DNA of 64,000 nt, taken from contig JAQUEL010000002.1 of assembly GCA_028685295.1 (NCBI GenBank), forward strand, positions 24,635 to 88,634. Reading direction: 5' to 3'. The DNA is from a bacterium (GTDB taxonomy: Bacteria > UBP13 > UBA5359). Of this stretch, positions 19,401 to 27,997 are shown piece after piece. The position numbers and the translations under genes were made by a program. How positions within the stretch are numbered: the stretch's first letter is position 1; every line of letters begins with the position of its first letter. The notes below the pieces were generated by a model, which saw only the letters and a program-made list of their open reading frames with translations, was not told the origin of the DNA and made no database searches.

Positions 19401-19498
19401 GTGCCGGCCGTTCCGGCGCATCTGCCTTTACTTGCAAATATCCCCGTAAACACTATATAAACCAGCGCTATAAGCAAAGCCATTAACCGTTTAGTCAC
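16436..19498 (-). CDS. Secreted LamG plus GH42-like glycoside hydrolase
   Basis: About 1020 residues. The likely start is GTG 19498, six bases after GGAGGAG; the frame itself is open from 19519. A signal peptide is followed by a LamG/concanavalin-like domain (about residues 40-235, with FTLEAWLKP and IYINGVSRGRKTF). A TIM-barrel hydrolase comes next, from about 280, with IRIYREHNYKGKEEYIKNLAASGVNVFF, the probable acid/base region GGGGEWGDYW and the probable nucleophile region AIVEDDSRT, then a flavodoxin-like domain (VIYNNKSFNYQKF, FANTFYLSDKVREII), which is the usual GH42 order. Family knowledge suggests exo-galactosidase-like activity, but the residues differ enough that substrate cannot be named. 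Confidence 0.75.
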   Translation of the reverse strand: MTKRLMALLIALVYIVFTGIFASKGRCAGTAGTPAGTEFHFDGRVHIECSTLDRLGITDAFTLEAWLKPLGEHDYNVIVSALGKEDGFALFLYRSTRVKFGINNCDNKNAIWSSAGIVEKQYNHIVAVYDKGAATIYINGVSRGRKTFTDTAIIKNKNRLVIGKGPGSSLLKGDMAALRIYDRAIDSNEVAWNFDNRRNGKRAINNRDGLVLDLDFGGMTKEGLYKDTSGKGNDGRVMHSSAKVPAAPTISPQRAEDSNSTKMSLPVVPLKAQVKSSHGVPMLFLNDKPTSIRIYREHNYKGKEEYIKNLAASGVNVFFWGVSSGAFHPAQKNYGSLPEFFEKEYWGGKFNAPVLREIIKTFPDAKFIIQLDTTARVQKTKDWFAQHPDHIAVWPPNMAKGNRGSIASEIWREETIKCLKAQVGYLRESPFADRIIGYIICGGGGEWGDYWDYSPVAQKAFARYITNKYNNDIGLLRDAWNDNTLDFKNISMPGFEELFTADDGIFYNPVKSRKVADFFEQYYELAAEVISDFAKAMKEASNNESLVGTWVGANYYPGWHDQPYAGLVASRRRGAFERLIYDKNIDFFFTPFNYRERHAGGVFQPQYLLPSAILHGKMAIVEDDSRTCASTLGHPSYVIAESIGDNFGWAKTPEETISVLKRNFAGIHTRVGSSICWFSMGSPGGKSFDHPEIFKAIKNFSAIADRLLENDRNNAQIAVIYNNKSFNYQKFSFACEDFIFRQSVEGISRLGAPFDDYLDTDLTSPDFPFDRYKLYIFANTFYLSDKVREIIDQRIKRNGNVLLWIYAPGYITDNGLSVKAMSDTIGMEMKHLDLPGGATDYTSSKQNNILDAKAVELQKGLDVYLIDYAHRMTKGLATDLRYGLRQSLSPVFSCIDKQAIVLGEGASTSSTVWTFRQAGLCVKEFKDWTSVWSAVPNIPSSLLRNIAGYAGVHIYDKGDDQVFASERLLAIHTRYAGERIIKLPKKCDIYDPFKKDYIAKKVQEFKVDLPAASTGLWMLE

Positions 19499-19521
19499 AG
19501 CAGTCTCCTCCATCCGCATAA

Positions 19522-20220
19522 TTATCTGTGTTTTGATTCATCGAAAATATTTGCTAAATTATCCCCTATCGAGGCGCGCTGCCATTTCACATGGCCATCG
19601 CAGTAGAGAATATTCAAGCCCTCGGAGTGCCTGTTACGCAAGCGCTGGCTTGAAACTTTTTCACCCAGCACGCCTATACCGGCATTACTGGTGGGATTGC
19701 CCCATTCGGATCCCTCCGAATCCGCTACCACGCCTACCTCGCTCGGCTTCATAATCCTGGTCATATCATTATACTGCGCCCACTCATTTGTGCCCCCGCT
19801 CCAATATGCCCACAGCACCCGAAAATAGAGATAATCCGTGGGAACGATAAGTTGGCTTTCCAGGGAGGAGCAATCAAAAATAGTGTTCGCATAGCAAGGA
19901 CTTGCATTTTTATCGTATTTTCCTTTGACTCCGACATATGGAGCCAAAAAATCCGCCCAGTATCTGCTCTGGCCGGCTGTGCCGAAGGAATTATAAGCCG
20001 GTGGAAACCACTCGTCGTAGTCCTGCGCATACATCAACAATCCCTGCCCAATTTGCTTCAGATTACTCTGGCAGGTCGTCTGCCTGGCCTTCTCTCTCGA
20101 TCTACTGAAAACCGGAAAAAGTATGGCGCTAAGGATTGCTATAATAGCTATAACTACTAATAACTCGATAAGTGTAAATCCTCTTCTTTCCCTGCGACAG
20201 CCCTCGTATCTGATAATCAT
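19522..20220 (-). CDS. H-X9-DG pseudopilin (DUF1559-like)
   Basis: 232 residues. A basic leader precedes [18 protein letters not shown], the prepilin peptidase site and pilin helix, then [19 protein letters not shown] and [11 protein letters not shown]. The C-terminal region has [16 protein letters not shown], the H-X9-DG motif characteristic of pilin-like proteins in Armatimonadota, Planctomycetes and Lentisphaerae. It ends 23 bases before the LamG-hydrolase start and lies 63 bases after the regulator gene, so it is probably cotranscribed with both. A GGAGGT site lies before the ATG. A surface or periplasmic role in handling glycan is an inference from the context. Confidence 0.85.
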   Translation of the reverse strand: MIIRYEGCRRERRGFTLIELLVVIAIIAILSAILFPVFSRSREKARQTTCQSNLKQIGQGLLMYAQDYDEWFPPAYNSFGTAGQSRYWADFLAPYVGVKGKYDKNASPCYANTIFDCSSLESQLIVPTDYLYFRVLWAYWSGGTNEWAQYNDMTRIMKPSEVGVVADSEGSEWGNPTSNAGIGVLGEKVSSQRLRNRHSEGLNILYCDGHVKWQRASIGDNLANIFDESKHR

Positions 20221-20283
20221 CTTGTACCTCCGATAGCCTTTTAGATTTTTATATCACGCTTTGTACTCTTATTTGCTATGCTG

Positions 20284-21378
20284 TCAACATACCGGTACAT
20301 CGAATTCAACCGGCAAGATCTCCTTGCATTTAAAATCCGTGCTGTTGATTTGATCCATCAGCATTTTAAATACTCGCTTTCCTTGCAGCTTCAACGGCAA
20401 GTATATAGCTTCAGCGCCGGGTATATTTACAGAAACACCGGTAAGAATATAGAGGTCAACATCTTTACCTATGGCCCTGCCCTCCCGGCAAAGATAATCA
20501 TAGACTTCCTGAGCCAGCCAATCTCCGGCTATGACCAGCGCCGTAGCTTCCTGCAAAACAGCATGTTTATCCGCTACAATATCGGCTATTCTCTTATCGT
20601 TATCTCTAACGTATTTAGTTACCATTTCCAAAAAATCAAGCTTAGCCTCTTTTATCGCTCTCCTGTACCCCTCCCACATCCTCTCTCTGCCTCTCTCGAT
20701 ACGCAGATCAAGCGGCAACCTCTGGCTGACAATCAGAGCCGCTTTTTGATGGCCCTTCCGTATCAATTCCCTGGTAGCAAAATATGTTGTCTCTTCATCA
20801 TTAAATAGAACCGCTGGGACTTTCATATTAAGATAGACATCGTCAACAACAGCTAACGGGCAATTCAGCCTCTGCAACTCCCTGATATCGCTCTCTTCCA
20901 TGGGACTAAGAAATATCAGCCCGGCTAAATGCCTTTTAAATATGTTTTCACGTAAAATGGCGCTACCGTCAAATATTTTACGCCCGTTGGTGGTAAAAAC
21001 ATGAATTTCATAACCGTATGCCTGTGCAGCTTCAGCAATCCCTTCAACTGTCCTGGCAATAGATGGATCCGTCACCGAAAAGATATTATGAAAAACTATA
21101 CCGATATTTTTAGAATCTGAAAAAGGCCGATTGGCAGGAACCATATCCTGGGCAACAAATGTTCCTCTGCCGGGATAGCGCTCCAGATACCCTTCCTTAA
21201 TTAACTCGCTGTACGCCTGCTTTACCGTAGCGACACTTACCCCTAGCCTCTGGCAGACTTCATGATCAGTAGGCAGCCTTGTTCCACCGGCAAGAATACC
21301 GCTAGATATCTCTTTCTTCAAGTGTTCCCTTATCTGCATATAAATAGGCGTACCATTACTGAGCTCTATATCGAACAA
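20284..21378 (-). CDS. GntR-type DNA-binding regulator with LacI-like sensor domain
   Basis: 364 residues. Residues 1-75 are a GntR winged helix (PIYMQIREHLKKEISSGILAGGTRLPT, then VSVATVKQAYSELIKEGYLERYPGRGTFV). Residues about 90-364 form a periplasmic-binding-protein-like effector domain (IGIVFHNIF, PLAVVDDVY, FNDEETTYFATRELI). This order is that of AraR-type regulators, which usually repress sugar operons until bound by a sugar. It is the first gene of glycan locus 1 and starts with TTG at 21378. Direct repeats upstream may be its operator. Confidence 0.88.
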   Translation of the reverse strand: MFDIELSNGTPIYMQIREHLKKEISSGILAGGTRLPTDHEVCQRLGVSVATVKQAYSELIKEGYLERYPGRGTFVAQDMVPANRPFSDSKNIGIVFHNIFSVTDPSIARTVEGIAEAAQAYGYEIHVFTTNGRKIFDGSAILRENIFKRHLAGLIFLSPMEESDIRELQRLNCPLAVVDDVYLNMKVPAVLFNDEETTYFATRELIRKGHQKAALIVSQRLPLDLRIERGRERMWEGYRRAIKEAKLDFLEMVTKYVRDNDKRIADIVADKHAVLQEATALVIAGDWLAQEVYDYLCREGRAIGKDVDLYILTGVSVNIPGAEAIYLPLKLQGKRVFKMLMDQINSTDFKCKEILPVEFDVPVC

Positions 21379-21396
21379 CTGAATACTACCTTTCTA

Positions 21397-21424
21397 TTTA
21401 GATGTATTATTAGCAGGTTTAGAT
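21397..21424. promoter_or_regulatory. Direct repeats, possible operator of glycan locus 1
   Basis: TTTAGAT occurs at 21397-21403 and 21418-21424, spaced exactly 21 bases, two helical turns, just upstream of the regulator start. A third copy is at 20240-20246 before the pseudopilin gene. The pattern is visible; binding by the regulator is inferred. Confidence 0.35.
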
Positions 21425-21623
21425 GGTTCATGATGATAATATTCTACACCTTTTGAAATATTCCTTTTTTAGACGTGTATAAAGATTTTGAAAATTTAGG
21501 CGTCTTATGCAATTAAAAGATGATCTCTAATGATGCTGCCGATGCGCTGTCACAAAGGATAAAAATACTGCACTGGCAGGGTGATGGATTTTTACCGGAC
21601 TTCCGGATTCATTTGCAGATTCC

Positions 21624-22931
21624 CTAATCCCTGCTTTGGCGAAAACGGTTGGGGGTAGTGCCGGTATATTTCTTGAAAACTTTGCTGAAATAACTGGAAT
21701 CGTTATATCCTACTTCCAGCGCCACCTGGGTTATACTGCGAGAAGTTTGCTTGAGTATCTGCCTGGCCTTCTCTATGCGAACCCTGGAAAGACACTCCAC
21801 CAGCGTGCTGTCCATCTCCTGCTTGAAGAGACGGCTAAGATAGAACGGGCTAAGATGAACGGCCCCGGCGATCTCCTCTATGGATAGATCGCGATTGTAA
21901 TTCTGTTCAATATAATCTACCGTCTGCTTGATGACACGAAAGTTCTTAAGATCGCGTATATCATAAACAGCATCTATGAAGCCATCCAGAGCTTTGACTA
22001 TCCAATGAGATAACTCGTCTAAAGAATCAATACTGTAAAGCTCCTGCAGATAGTAGAAATTAAGTCCCAGGAGCCGTTCCAGACCGGCTCCGCCCTCAAC
22101 AGCAGCTCGCGATAGGACTACGACCAGTTCCAGAATGCGGGCTTTGATGACCTCCGGATGTCCCGCACTCTTAAAGAAAATATCCCCCAGCAGATTGTTG
22201 AGGATCTCTTTGGCTCCAAGACGGTCTCCCATACGGACCCTGGACAGGAGCTCTCGCTCCTTCTCTATGGGATAAAGCGGTGAAATAACTGTGCTCTTAC
22301 TCTGTTCCAGTTCCTCTTCCAGGCTCTTACGAGCCTGGATCTCATCATTTAGCCGTGACTGCTGTTCACTGATTTCACGTCGCTGTGTCAGGGTCACCAA
22401 TCCTGTCCCGGCCAGGTGATTGGCAATAACGAAGATCAATTCGGCTGCAGCCCGAACCCTGGGTCCGGAAACAACCTTCAGCTCTCCGGCCGCCTCCATG
22501 AGTTCTTCATGATCGATACTCAGATCTTTGTTCTTCTCTCTGATGTCATTGAGAAAGAACTCATCCGGTTGCCACATCAGGACCTGCCCGCAAGCGATGC
22601 AACCCAAATAGCGGTCTTCCACGAGGATAGGCGCCACCCACTCCACCAGGCCGCTGTGACAGAAGAAAATATATGGCTCTCCCAGTTTGGATGCCTGTAA
22701 ACCTCCCTTAAGTATGGATTGCAGGCATCGATCTGCACCCTTGAGACAGGAATTCAGCAAACTACAGAAGCGGCAGTTATCCTCATAGCCCTCCGGCTCC
22801 ACCAGCTTACAGCCATCGGCATCCAGTACCCTGGCCGTAAGCCCGGTAGCTTCACGAAAAGAAGCTAATACTTTATTCAACAACTTCCGGTCAATAAGCT
22901 CTTGTAGTTCGATCTTCTCCGGCCTACGCAT
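21624..22931 (-). CDS. PocR-sensor AraC-family transcriptional regulator
   Basis: About 435 residues. The ATG at 22931 is preferred, nine bases after GGAAG; the frame is open from 22982 inside lpdA. Residues about 1-160 match the PocR sensor domain (LNKVLASFREATGLTARV, CRFCSLLNSCLKGADRC, PYIFFCHSGLVEWVAPI), rich in Cys and able to bind small molecules. A coiled coil follows. The last 100 residues are a two-helix-turn-helix AraC domain (YIEQNYNRDLSIEEIAGAVH, YNDSSYFSKVFKKYTGTTPN). PocR of Salmonella controls propanediol use. Here the gene follows lpdA by 22 bases; its target is unknown. Confidence 0.85.
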   Translation of the reverse strand: MRRPEKIELQELIDRKLLNKVLASFREATGLTARVLDADGCKLVEPEGYEDNCRFCSLLNSCLKGADRCLQSILKGGLQASKLGEPYIFFCHSGLVEWVAPILVEDRYLGCIACGQVLMWQPDEFFLNDIREKNKDLSIDHEELMEAAGELKVVSGPRVRAAAELIFVIANHLAGTGLVTLTQRREISEQQSRLNDEIQARKSLEEELEQSKSTVISPLYPIEKERELLSRVRMGDRLGAKEILNNLLGDIFFKSAGHPEVIKARILELVVVLSRAAVEGGAGLERLLGLNFYYLQELYSIDSLDELSHWIVKALDGFIDAVYDIRDLKNFRVIKQTVDYIEQNYNRDLSIEEIAGAVHLSPFYLSRLFKQEMDSTLVECLSRVRIEKARQILKQTSRSITQVALEVGYNDSSYFSKVFKKYTGTTPNRFRQSRD

Positions 22932-22953
22932 ATACATATGCTTCCTTGCGAAC

Positions 22954-24342
22954 TTACTTATGAAGTGCCAATCCCAGAACATCCATAGCTGCTTCGTCTA
23001 CAGCCTCGGGCAACGTCGGATGAGCATGAATAGTAGCGATTATCTCTTCCACCGTTACTTCGGCCTTCATGGCTAAAGCCAGTTCACTGATAAGACTGGT
23101 AGCCTGGGGCCCGATTATATGAGCACCTAGCACCTCGCCGTAGCGAGCATCAGCGATGATCTTGATAAAGCCCTCACGCTCTCCCATAGCCAGAGCTCTT
23201 CCTATATTGCGGAAGGGGAAGCGGCCTACTTTGATGTCACGGCCCTCCTGGCAAGCCTGCTCTTCCGTCAAGCCAACGCTGGCTATCTCCGGTGATGCAA
23301 AAACACAACTGGGCACTACCTTGTAATCCATGCTTTCATCGCCGCCCATAGCATTGGCGGCTGCTACCAGTCCCTGAGCTGAGGCCACGTGCGCCAACTG
23401 AATAATAGCGGCGGCATCACCTATGGCATAGATGCCCGGAGCCGTAGTTCTCATATGATCATCTACCATAATGCCACGCTTTTCTACCGCCACGCCTGCT
23501 TCTTCCAATCCCAACCCCTCGAGACAAGCACGCCTGCCTACCGCCAAAAGAACGAGATCGGCACTCTCAACCTTGTTGCCGGAAAGCTGCACCCGGCAGC
23601 CTTCACCTTCACGCTCTACTCTCTGTACACTAGCAGAGGTCATGACCCGTATTCCTTCACGCCCCAGAGCTTTCTCCATCTCCGTGCTTATTTCAATATC
23701 TTCCGTGGGCAAAATATGCGGCAACACTTCCACCAGAGTTACCTCGGAGCCAAACTGCCTGAATATGTAGGAGAATTCCACCCCCACTGCCCCCGCGCCT
23801 ATGACCAGTAGCCGACCCGGTATCTGTTGCAGCTCCAGCATTTCATCGCTGGTGACTACATTGCCCTGATCCAGGCCGCATCCCTCTATGGGAATGCCGC
23901 AAGGATAGGAACCGATAGCAAGTATGACGTTACGTCCCTGTACTTCCTGTTCTCCTTGCTCGCTGGAAACTATAACAGATGTGCCTCTGCCCAGGCGACC
24001 GTTTCCATTGTATATATCTACATTCCCTGCTTTACAAAGATGCTCTATCCCTCCCCGCAATTGCTTGATGATCTGCTCTTTGCGCTTCATGATAGCGGAT
24101 AGATCAGGAGTTACTCCCTCTACTTTGATGCCAAAACGATCGGCTTTTCGGGTAGTCGCCAGCAGCTCGGCGCTGGCGATAAGCGCTTTGGTAGGTATAC
24201 ACCCTCTGTTAAGACAGGTGCCTCCCAGCTTGCCTCTCTCCACCAGAGCCACACGCCCTCCCAATCTTGCAGCACGAAGTGCGGCTACATAGCCGCCGGG
24301 ACCGCCGCCGATAACGATGATATCGTAAATACTATTACTCAT
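22954..24342 (-). CDS. lpdA: Dihydrolipoyl dehydrogenase (E3)
   Basis: 462 residues, the full length for E3. FAD-binding GGGPGGYVAALRAA is at residues 12-25, the redox disulfide is C43-C48 in GTCLNRGC, the NAD-binding VIGAGAVGVEF is near 180, and the active-site HAHPTLPEAVDEA is near the C-terminus. It reoxidises dihydrolipoamide in 2-oxoacid or acetoin dehydrogenase complexes, passing electrons to NAD+. The E1 and E2 genes lie 6-9 kb away on the same strand, separated by the TonB region, so the complex is split over two places. It may also serve a glycine cleavage system. Confidence 0.93.
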   Translation of the reverse strand: MSNSIYDIIVIGGGPGGYVAALRAARLGGRVALVERGKLGGTCLNRGCIPTKALIASAELLATTRKADRFGIKVEGVTPDLSAIMKRKEQIIKQLRGGIEHLCKAGNVDIYNGNGRLGRGTSVIVSSEQGEQEVQGRNVILAIGSYPCGIPIEGCGLDQGNVVTSDEMLELQQIPGRLLVIGAGAVGVEFSYIFRQFGSEVTLVEVLPHILPTEDIEISTEMEKALGREGIRVMTSASVQRVEREGEGCRVQLSGNKVESADLVLLAVGRRACLEGLGLEEAGVAVEKRGIMVDDHMRTTAPGIYAIGDAAAIIQLAHVASAQGLVAAANAMGGDESMDYKVVPSCVFASPEIASVGLTEEQACQEGRDIKVGRFPFRNIGRALAMGEREGFIKIIADARYGEVLGAHIIGPQATSLISELALAMKAEVTVEEIIATIHAHPTLPEAVDEAAMDVLGLALHK

Positions 24343-24459
24343 TACTATCCCCCTGAGATCATTTGTTACATAAAGTTCCCATCTTCGCTCTTGCGGGCTT
24401 CAATGCGGCAAACACTAAAGTGCTGATTTGAGAGGTGAGCTGGTGGACCTGACCAAATC

Positions 24460-25107
24460 TTACTTCTTTACCAGGGCCACAATAAATGCCAGCCCCAGGA
24501 ACACATTCGTACGCCGCTGTGATTTCTGCAGGCGCTGCTCCATCTCTTTGGAAGCCTTTATATTATCATTGGCATCGGACAGATCTTTTTTAAGTGCGGA
24601 TACCTCCGAATTGGCTGCTACTAATTCGGTTTTAGTCTTGGCTAAATCTATCTTCAGGCCATCGAGCTCTTTTTGCAGGCCCCTCATACCTACCGTCATT
24701 CTGGCAAAATCCTCATTCAGGACGACCCTTTGCTTCTCCAGATTGGCTATCTTCTCATCAAGAGCCTTCATTTTATCCTGTGCATCCACCATCTCGTTGC
24801 GGAATTCGTTAATCAGCTTACGTACGCCATCCAGATCTTCCCGCAGTGCCTGAACCTTGCCGCCCTCTATCTCTTTAAGCAATTTATCCACAGCCAAAGC
24901 AAACTCCATACGAGTAACCGGCTTGCCTGATCCTAAAACACCGCCTTCATAGCTGGACAGGTAACCCTTGCTGATAAGGTTTTGCATCGTCTTATAAGCC
25001 CAATGATCGGGGCTTATTTCATCTGCTTCCGCTGCCATAGCCGCAGTCGGCATTATGAACAGCATCAGTAGTACCAGCAACAGATATTTTCTCACTCCAA
25101 ACCACAT
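24460..25107 (-). CDS. SLH-domain coiled-coil envelope protein
   Basis: 215 residues. A signal peptide (residues 1-26) is followed by one S-layer homology domain at about 30-78 (HWAYKTMQNLISKGYL, GSGKPVTRMEFALAVDKLL). Residues about 85-195 form a long coiled coil with heptads of Leu, Val and Ile. The C-terminus is a short hydrophobic helix (FLGLAFIVAL) with a KK end. SLH domains bind pyruvylated cell-wall polymers; in diderm Terrabacteria, OmpM-type SLH coiled-coil proteins tether the outer membrane to peptidoglycan. Here the beta-barrel is missing and replaced by the terminal helix. It begins 12 bases after the cohesin-like protein gene ends. Confidence 0.8.
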   Translation of the reverse strand: MWFGVRKYLLLVLLMLFIMPTAAMAAEADEISPDHWAYKTMQNLISKGYLSSYEGGVLGSGKPVTRMEFALAVDKLLKEIEGGKVQALREDLDGVRKLINEFRNEMVDAQDKMKALDEKIANLEKQRVVLNEDFARMTVGMRGLQKELDGLKIDLAKTKTELVAANSEVSALKKDLSDANDNIKASKEMEQRLQKSQRRTNVFLGLAFIVALVKK

Positions 25108-25119
25108 CCTTAATATTTA

Positions 25120-27162
25120 TTATTCAACAGAGATCTCCGCCCGGCAGCCAGGAAGCTCTATCTCCTTGCCCTTGCCGTCCTTTATGCTCTTTTCCACCAG
25201 TTGAACCGTAGCTACGCCCGTCTGCAGCGTTCTAAAATGCAGCACGCAAAGGCTGCCGCTGCCGGAGAACGGCTGGCTGCCGCTGCCGGATATTGTTATT
25301 CTGCCAGCTTGCCGGTCTATCGCCGGTTCTATCCACTCGGACAGGGATTCACCATGAACAAAGAGAGTACCCCGCGAGATAAAGACGGGTTCCATAATTA
25401 CGGGATCGTAGGTTATCACTGCCTGCCCGCAAGTAAACTCCCTCAGCCTGTCCAGCATTAATTCAATATCGATAAATCCACCGGCCTCAATGCGGCTCTT
25501 ACCGGGCTGGAAATACGTTGTGGGCCTGAAACGGGGAACGGATATTCTACCGGATACTTTTTGAGCATCTACACTGGTGGAGTATACCGCCACCTGATAG
25601 ATCAGATCTCCTTCCGCCCATTTCGATGGCGAGAGGTTCCATTTGAATTCTATTTCCTGTCCCGGTCCCAGATAGGGAATGCTCTCCAACGGCAGTGAGC
25701 CGGAAATCAGCTTCAGCTCATCCCCGGGTATCATGTAAACCCTAACGTTGCCGGCTTCAGAGCCGCCCGTATTACTGAGAAGCGCCCTGACTTGAAGAGG
25801 ATCAGGCTGCCTGATGCCGTCGATATCCAATATCTGAGCCTCCGGGGCCATTGTTTTGAGGACCAGCCTGGGAGGAGAGAGAATGTTTATTCCCCGATTT
25901 ACTTTGTTGCTCTCAATATTAGAAGAGAACACCTCAAGCGTCAGTATCTGCTTGCCTCCAGAGAGACCACTGGCCTGCACACTCCAGACCATCTGCCTGA
26001 CCTCGCCGATATCCATATTGCCGATATCGCGCTCTGCCCTGTCATCGGCAAAGGCCAGCCCCTCCGGCAGCTTGAGGACAGCCTTGACGTCACGAGCTTC
26101 AAAGCCGCCGCTGTTCTCCAAATAGCCGATAATAGTGATTATCCCTTGCTTGTCCTTGCCGCTCTGTACTTCGGCTGGAGCAGTGATACCCAGGGTCAGA
26201 CGGCCAGGCTGTATATCCACTCCACCCAGCCCGTAGTAAGTCGTTACCGTTCGAGATGCCCCCGCTCCAAGCTCGACCGGATCCCAAAATAGCGCTACGG
26301 CACTATCAAGCTCCTCTTCATCCTTGCGGATAAAGGGCGTACCCGGTTCAACACTGATACTCCACATCTCATCGGCAGCGGTGCCCCAATCCGTAAAACA
26401 GACCCTATCGGGAGTTACGGCATGCAAACCGCGCAGCGTTCCCTGCGCCACGACATGAGGATCGCTGAGGGAATCAAAAGCCAGCCAGTAATCCGGGATC
26501 TCGGCCCCATAGAGCCAGGCAGCACCTGTCAATGCCTTCTCTCCGACACGGAACGGTGCGCCGTCATTATCGCCCAGCATGGTATCCAGTAGTACCCGTA
26601 TGCCTATGCTGTGAGGCTTATCATCAAGATTGGATATTCTGTAAGTGATTTCAGCCGTATCCTCCATACGTGTAGTCAAGCTGCGAGCAAAGCTCAGGAT
26701 TTGTGTTACCTCGACAGGGCCGAAACGACAAGTGGTAACCAGTGCTCTGTTCTGGGCTCTGGGCAGGCCGGATATGACGCCGGTCGGTCCGCCCCTGCCG
26801 GAACGACGTTTGGTCGGTCCGCCGAAAATATAGTCCTGACCGTCTATGCGTATGGTAGTATATGAAGTCCAGGGAACAGGGCGCCCATATATCAAAGGTT
26901 TATCGTCGTCGCTATCGCGCCCTATATCGCCGCCAGTGGTATCGACGGATATACGTCCGGTATCATAATCACCGGCATTGACACGTAAAGAGATGAATTC
27001 ATTGGAGATTACAGCTACCGATCCTTCGTTCACTTCTGCTCGAGCAGCACAAGCGCCTGCCGCTAATAGGATAAATAACGCCGCTATCCAGAAAATGCGC
27101 TCTTTAAGCGAGGTTGTCGGTTGTCGGTTGTTGATTGTTGATTTCGGGATTCCCATATTCAT
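25120..27162 (-). CDS. Large secreted multi-domain protein with a cohesin-like C-terminus
   Basis: 680 residues, with a signal peptide ending near residue 43 after an unusual Asn/Thr-rich start. Residues about 45-320 are a beta-rich domain of unknown family (VISNEFISLRVNAGDYDTGRIS). Residues about 325-550 carry two CARDB-like Ig modules (ENSGGFEARDVKAVLKLPEG; LSNTGGSEAGNVRVYMIPG). Residues about 560-680 resemble a cohesin fold (GGFIDIELMLDRLREFTCGQAVITYDPVIMEP, CVLHFRTLQTGVATVQL). No dockerin is seen in the window's hydrolases. It sits between tonB and the SLH protein, so a role in envelope or surface assembly is likely. Function unknown. Confidence 0.65.
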   Translation of the reverse strand: MNMGIPKSTINNRQPTTSLKERIFWIAALFILLAAGACAARAEVNEGSVAVISNEFISLRVNAGDYDTGRISVDTTGGDIGRDSDDDKPLIYGRPVPWTSYTTIRIDGQDYIFGGPTKRRSGRGGPTGVISGLPRAQNRALVTTCRFGPVEVTQILSFARSLTTRMEDTAEITYRISNLDDKPHSIGIRVLLDTMLGDNDGAPFRVGEKALTGAAWLYGAEIPDYWLAFDSLSDPHVVAQGTLRGLHAVTPDRVCFTDWGTAADEMWSISVEPGTPFIRKDEEELDSAVALFWDPVELGAGASRTVTTYYGLGGVDIQPGRLTLGITAPAEVQSGKDKQGIITIIGYLENSGGFEARDVKAVLKLPEGLAFADDRAERDIGNMDIGEVRQMVWSVQASGLSGGKQILTLEVFSSNIESNKVNRGINILSPPRLVLKTMAPEAQILDIDGIRQPDPLQVRALLSNTGGSEAGNVRVYMIPGDELKLISGSLPLESIPYLGPGQEIEFKWNLSPSKWAEGDLIYQVAVYSTSVDAQKVSGRISVPRFRPTTYFQPGKSRIEAGGFIDIELMLDRLREFTCGQAVITYDPVIMEPVFISRGTLFVHGESLSEWIEPAIDRQAGRITISGSGSQPFSGSGSLCVLHFRTLQTGVATVQLVEKSIKDGKGKEIELPGCRAEISVE

Positions 27163-27218
27163 TCCTTGTTATTCGTTATTCGGCTCAGATACGGATTACC
27201 GGCTCGATCTCCTAGCTT

Positions 27219-27256
27219 CTGCATCTGCGCACACGCCCGGGTGTTTGCAGATGCAG
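27219..27256 (-). other. Strong intergenic hairpin downstream of tonB
   Basis: CTGCATCTGC (27219-27228) and GCAGATGCAG (27247-27256) are a perfect 10-base inverted repeat, with an inner ACAC/GTGT pairing. No T-run follows on the minus strand, so transcript stabilisation or partial termination between tonB and the next gene is more likely than a full terminator. Confidence 0.5.
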
Positions 27257-27268
27257 CCCCTGTTTCTG

Positions 27269-27997
27269 CTAGTCGCTCTCGCCGAACTTCACCGTTATCG
27301 TAATCCAATCCGCCACAGGATGCCCGCTCTTTAAACGCGGCTTAAAGCGCCATCTCCTGCTTATTTCTCGCAAGGCTCTGCTATCCAGCTCACTATAACC
27401 GGAACCTTCCTGCAATTCGATTTGAGCAGGAGTGCCATCTTCAGCTACCAGCACATTGAAAACCACTTTTGCCTTGATCACGCCCCGGTTTTCAAGCCCC
27501 TTGGGAATAGAGGGCCATCTGCCCGGGCCAATAGCTATAGGCGCTCCGGTATCACCTTCACCAGGGCCTTCTCGATGCCCCTGCGTTGTACCGGATCCCG
27601 GAATGCCGGATGTCGTCCTGTTTCCCTGTCCCTGGCCTTTAGCATCCGCCTGTGCATCTCCAGAATGTCTACCCGGAGTTTTAGAAGCTCCTGAAGCCTC
27701 TACCTGGCTGGGAACAGGCCTGGGCTGAACAGATTGCACCTGTTCACTATCTACGTTTTGACCAGGTGTTCTTTCTGCTATGGCCGGCTCCAAAAAGGCA
27801 GGATCTTCAATATCCGCCGGCGAATTCTCACCAGAAACAGGCAAGACCAGCTCCTCCGCCTCCTCTAGCAGGGTAACGGGCACGAAAACCTCCATCGGCT
27901 GCAGCATTGTAACTCCGCCCTTTATCACCAGAAAAAGCAGCGCATGCAACAGCATGGATATAAAGGTTGCTAAAATTATGGGACGATTCTTTCTCAA
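27269..27997 (-). CDS. tonB: Energy transducer TonB
   Basis: 242 residues. One N-terminal membrane anchor (residues 8-26), a Pro-, Gly- and Gln-rich linker that would span the periplasm (about 30-160), and a C-terminal TonB domain (about 165-242: VIKAKVVFNVLVAEDGTPAQIELQEGSG-type strands, SELDSRALREISRRWRF, DWITITVKF). It transfers energy from the ExbB/ExbD motor to outer membrane receptors, which shows that the cell has an outer membrane. It overlaps exbD by four bases. No TonB-dependent receptor gene is present in the window. Confidence 0.88.
   Translation of the reverse strand: MRKNRPIILATFISMLLHALLFLVIKGGVTMLQPMEVFVPVTLLEEAEELVLPVSGENSPADIEDPAFLEPAIAERTPGQNVDSEQVQSVQPRPVPSQVEASGASKTPGRHSGDAQADAKGQGQGNRTTSGIPGSGTTQGHREGPGEGDTGAPIAIGPGRWPSIPKGLENRGVIKAKVVFNVLVAEDGTPAQIELQEGSGYSELDSRALREISRRWRFKPRLKSGHPVADWITITVKFGESD

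Noticed and set aside
25792-26292. 166-codon plus-strand frame
   Set aside because: Antisense to the cohesin-like secreted protein gene; composition is that of a mirrored GC-rich gene.
27110-27140. GTTGTCGG-like repeats as a possible CRISPR or tandem array
   Set aside because: Units are short, contiguous and within a coding start; there are no spacers.
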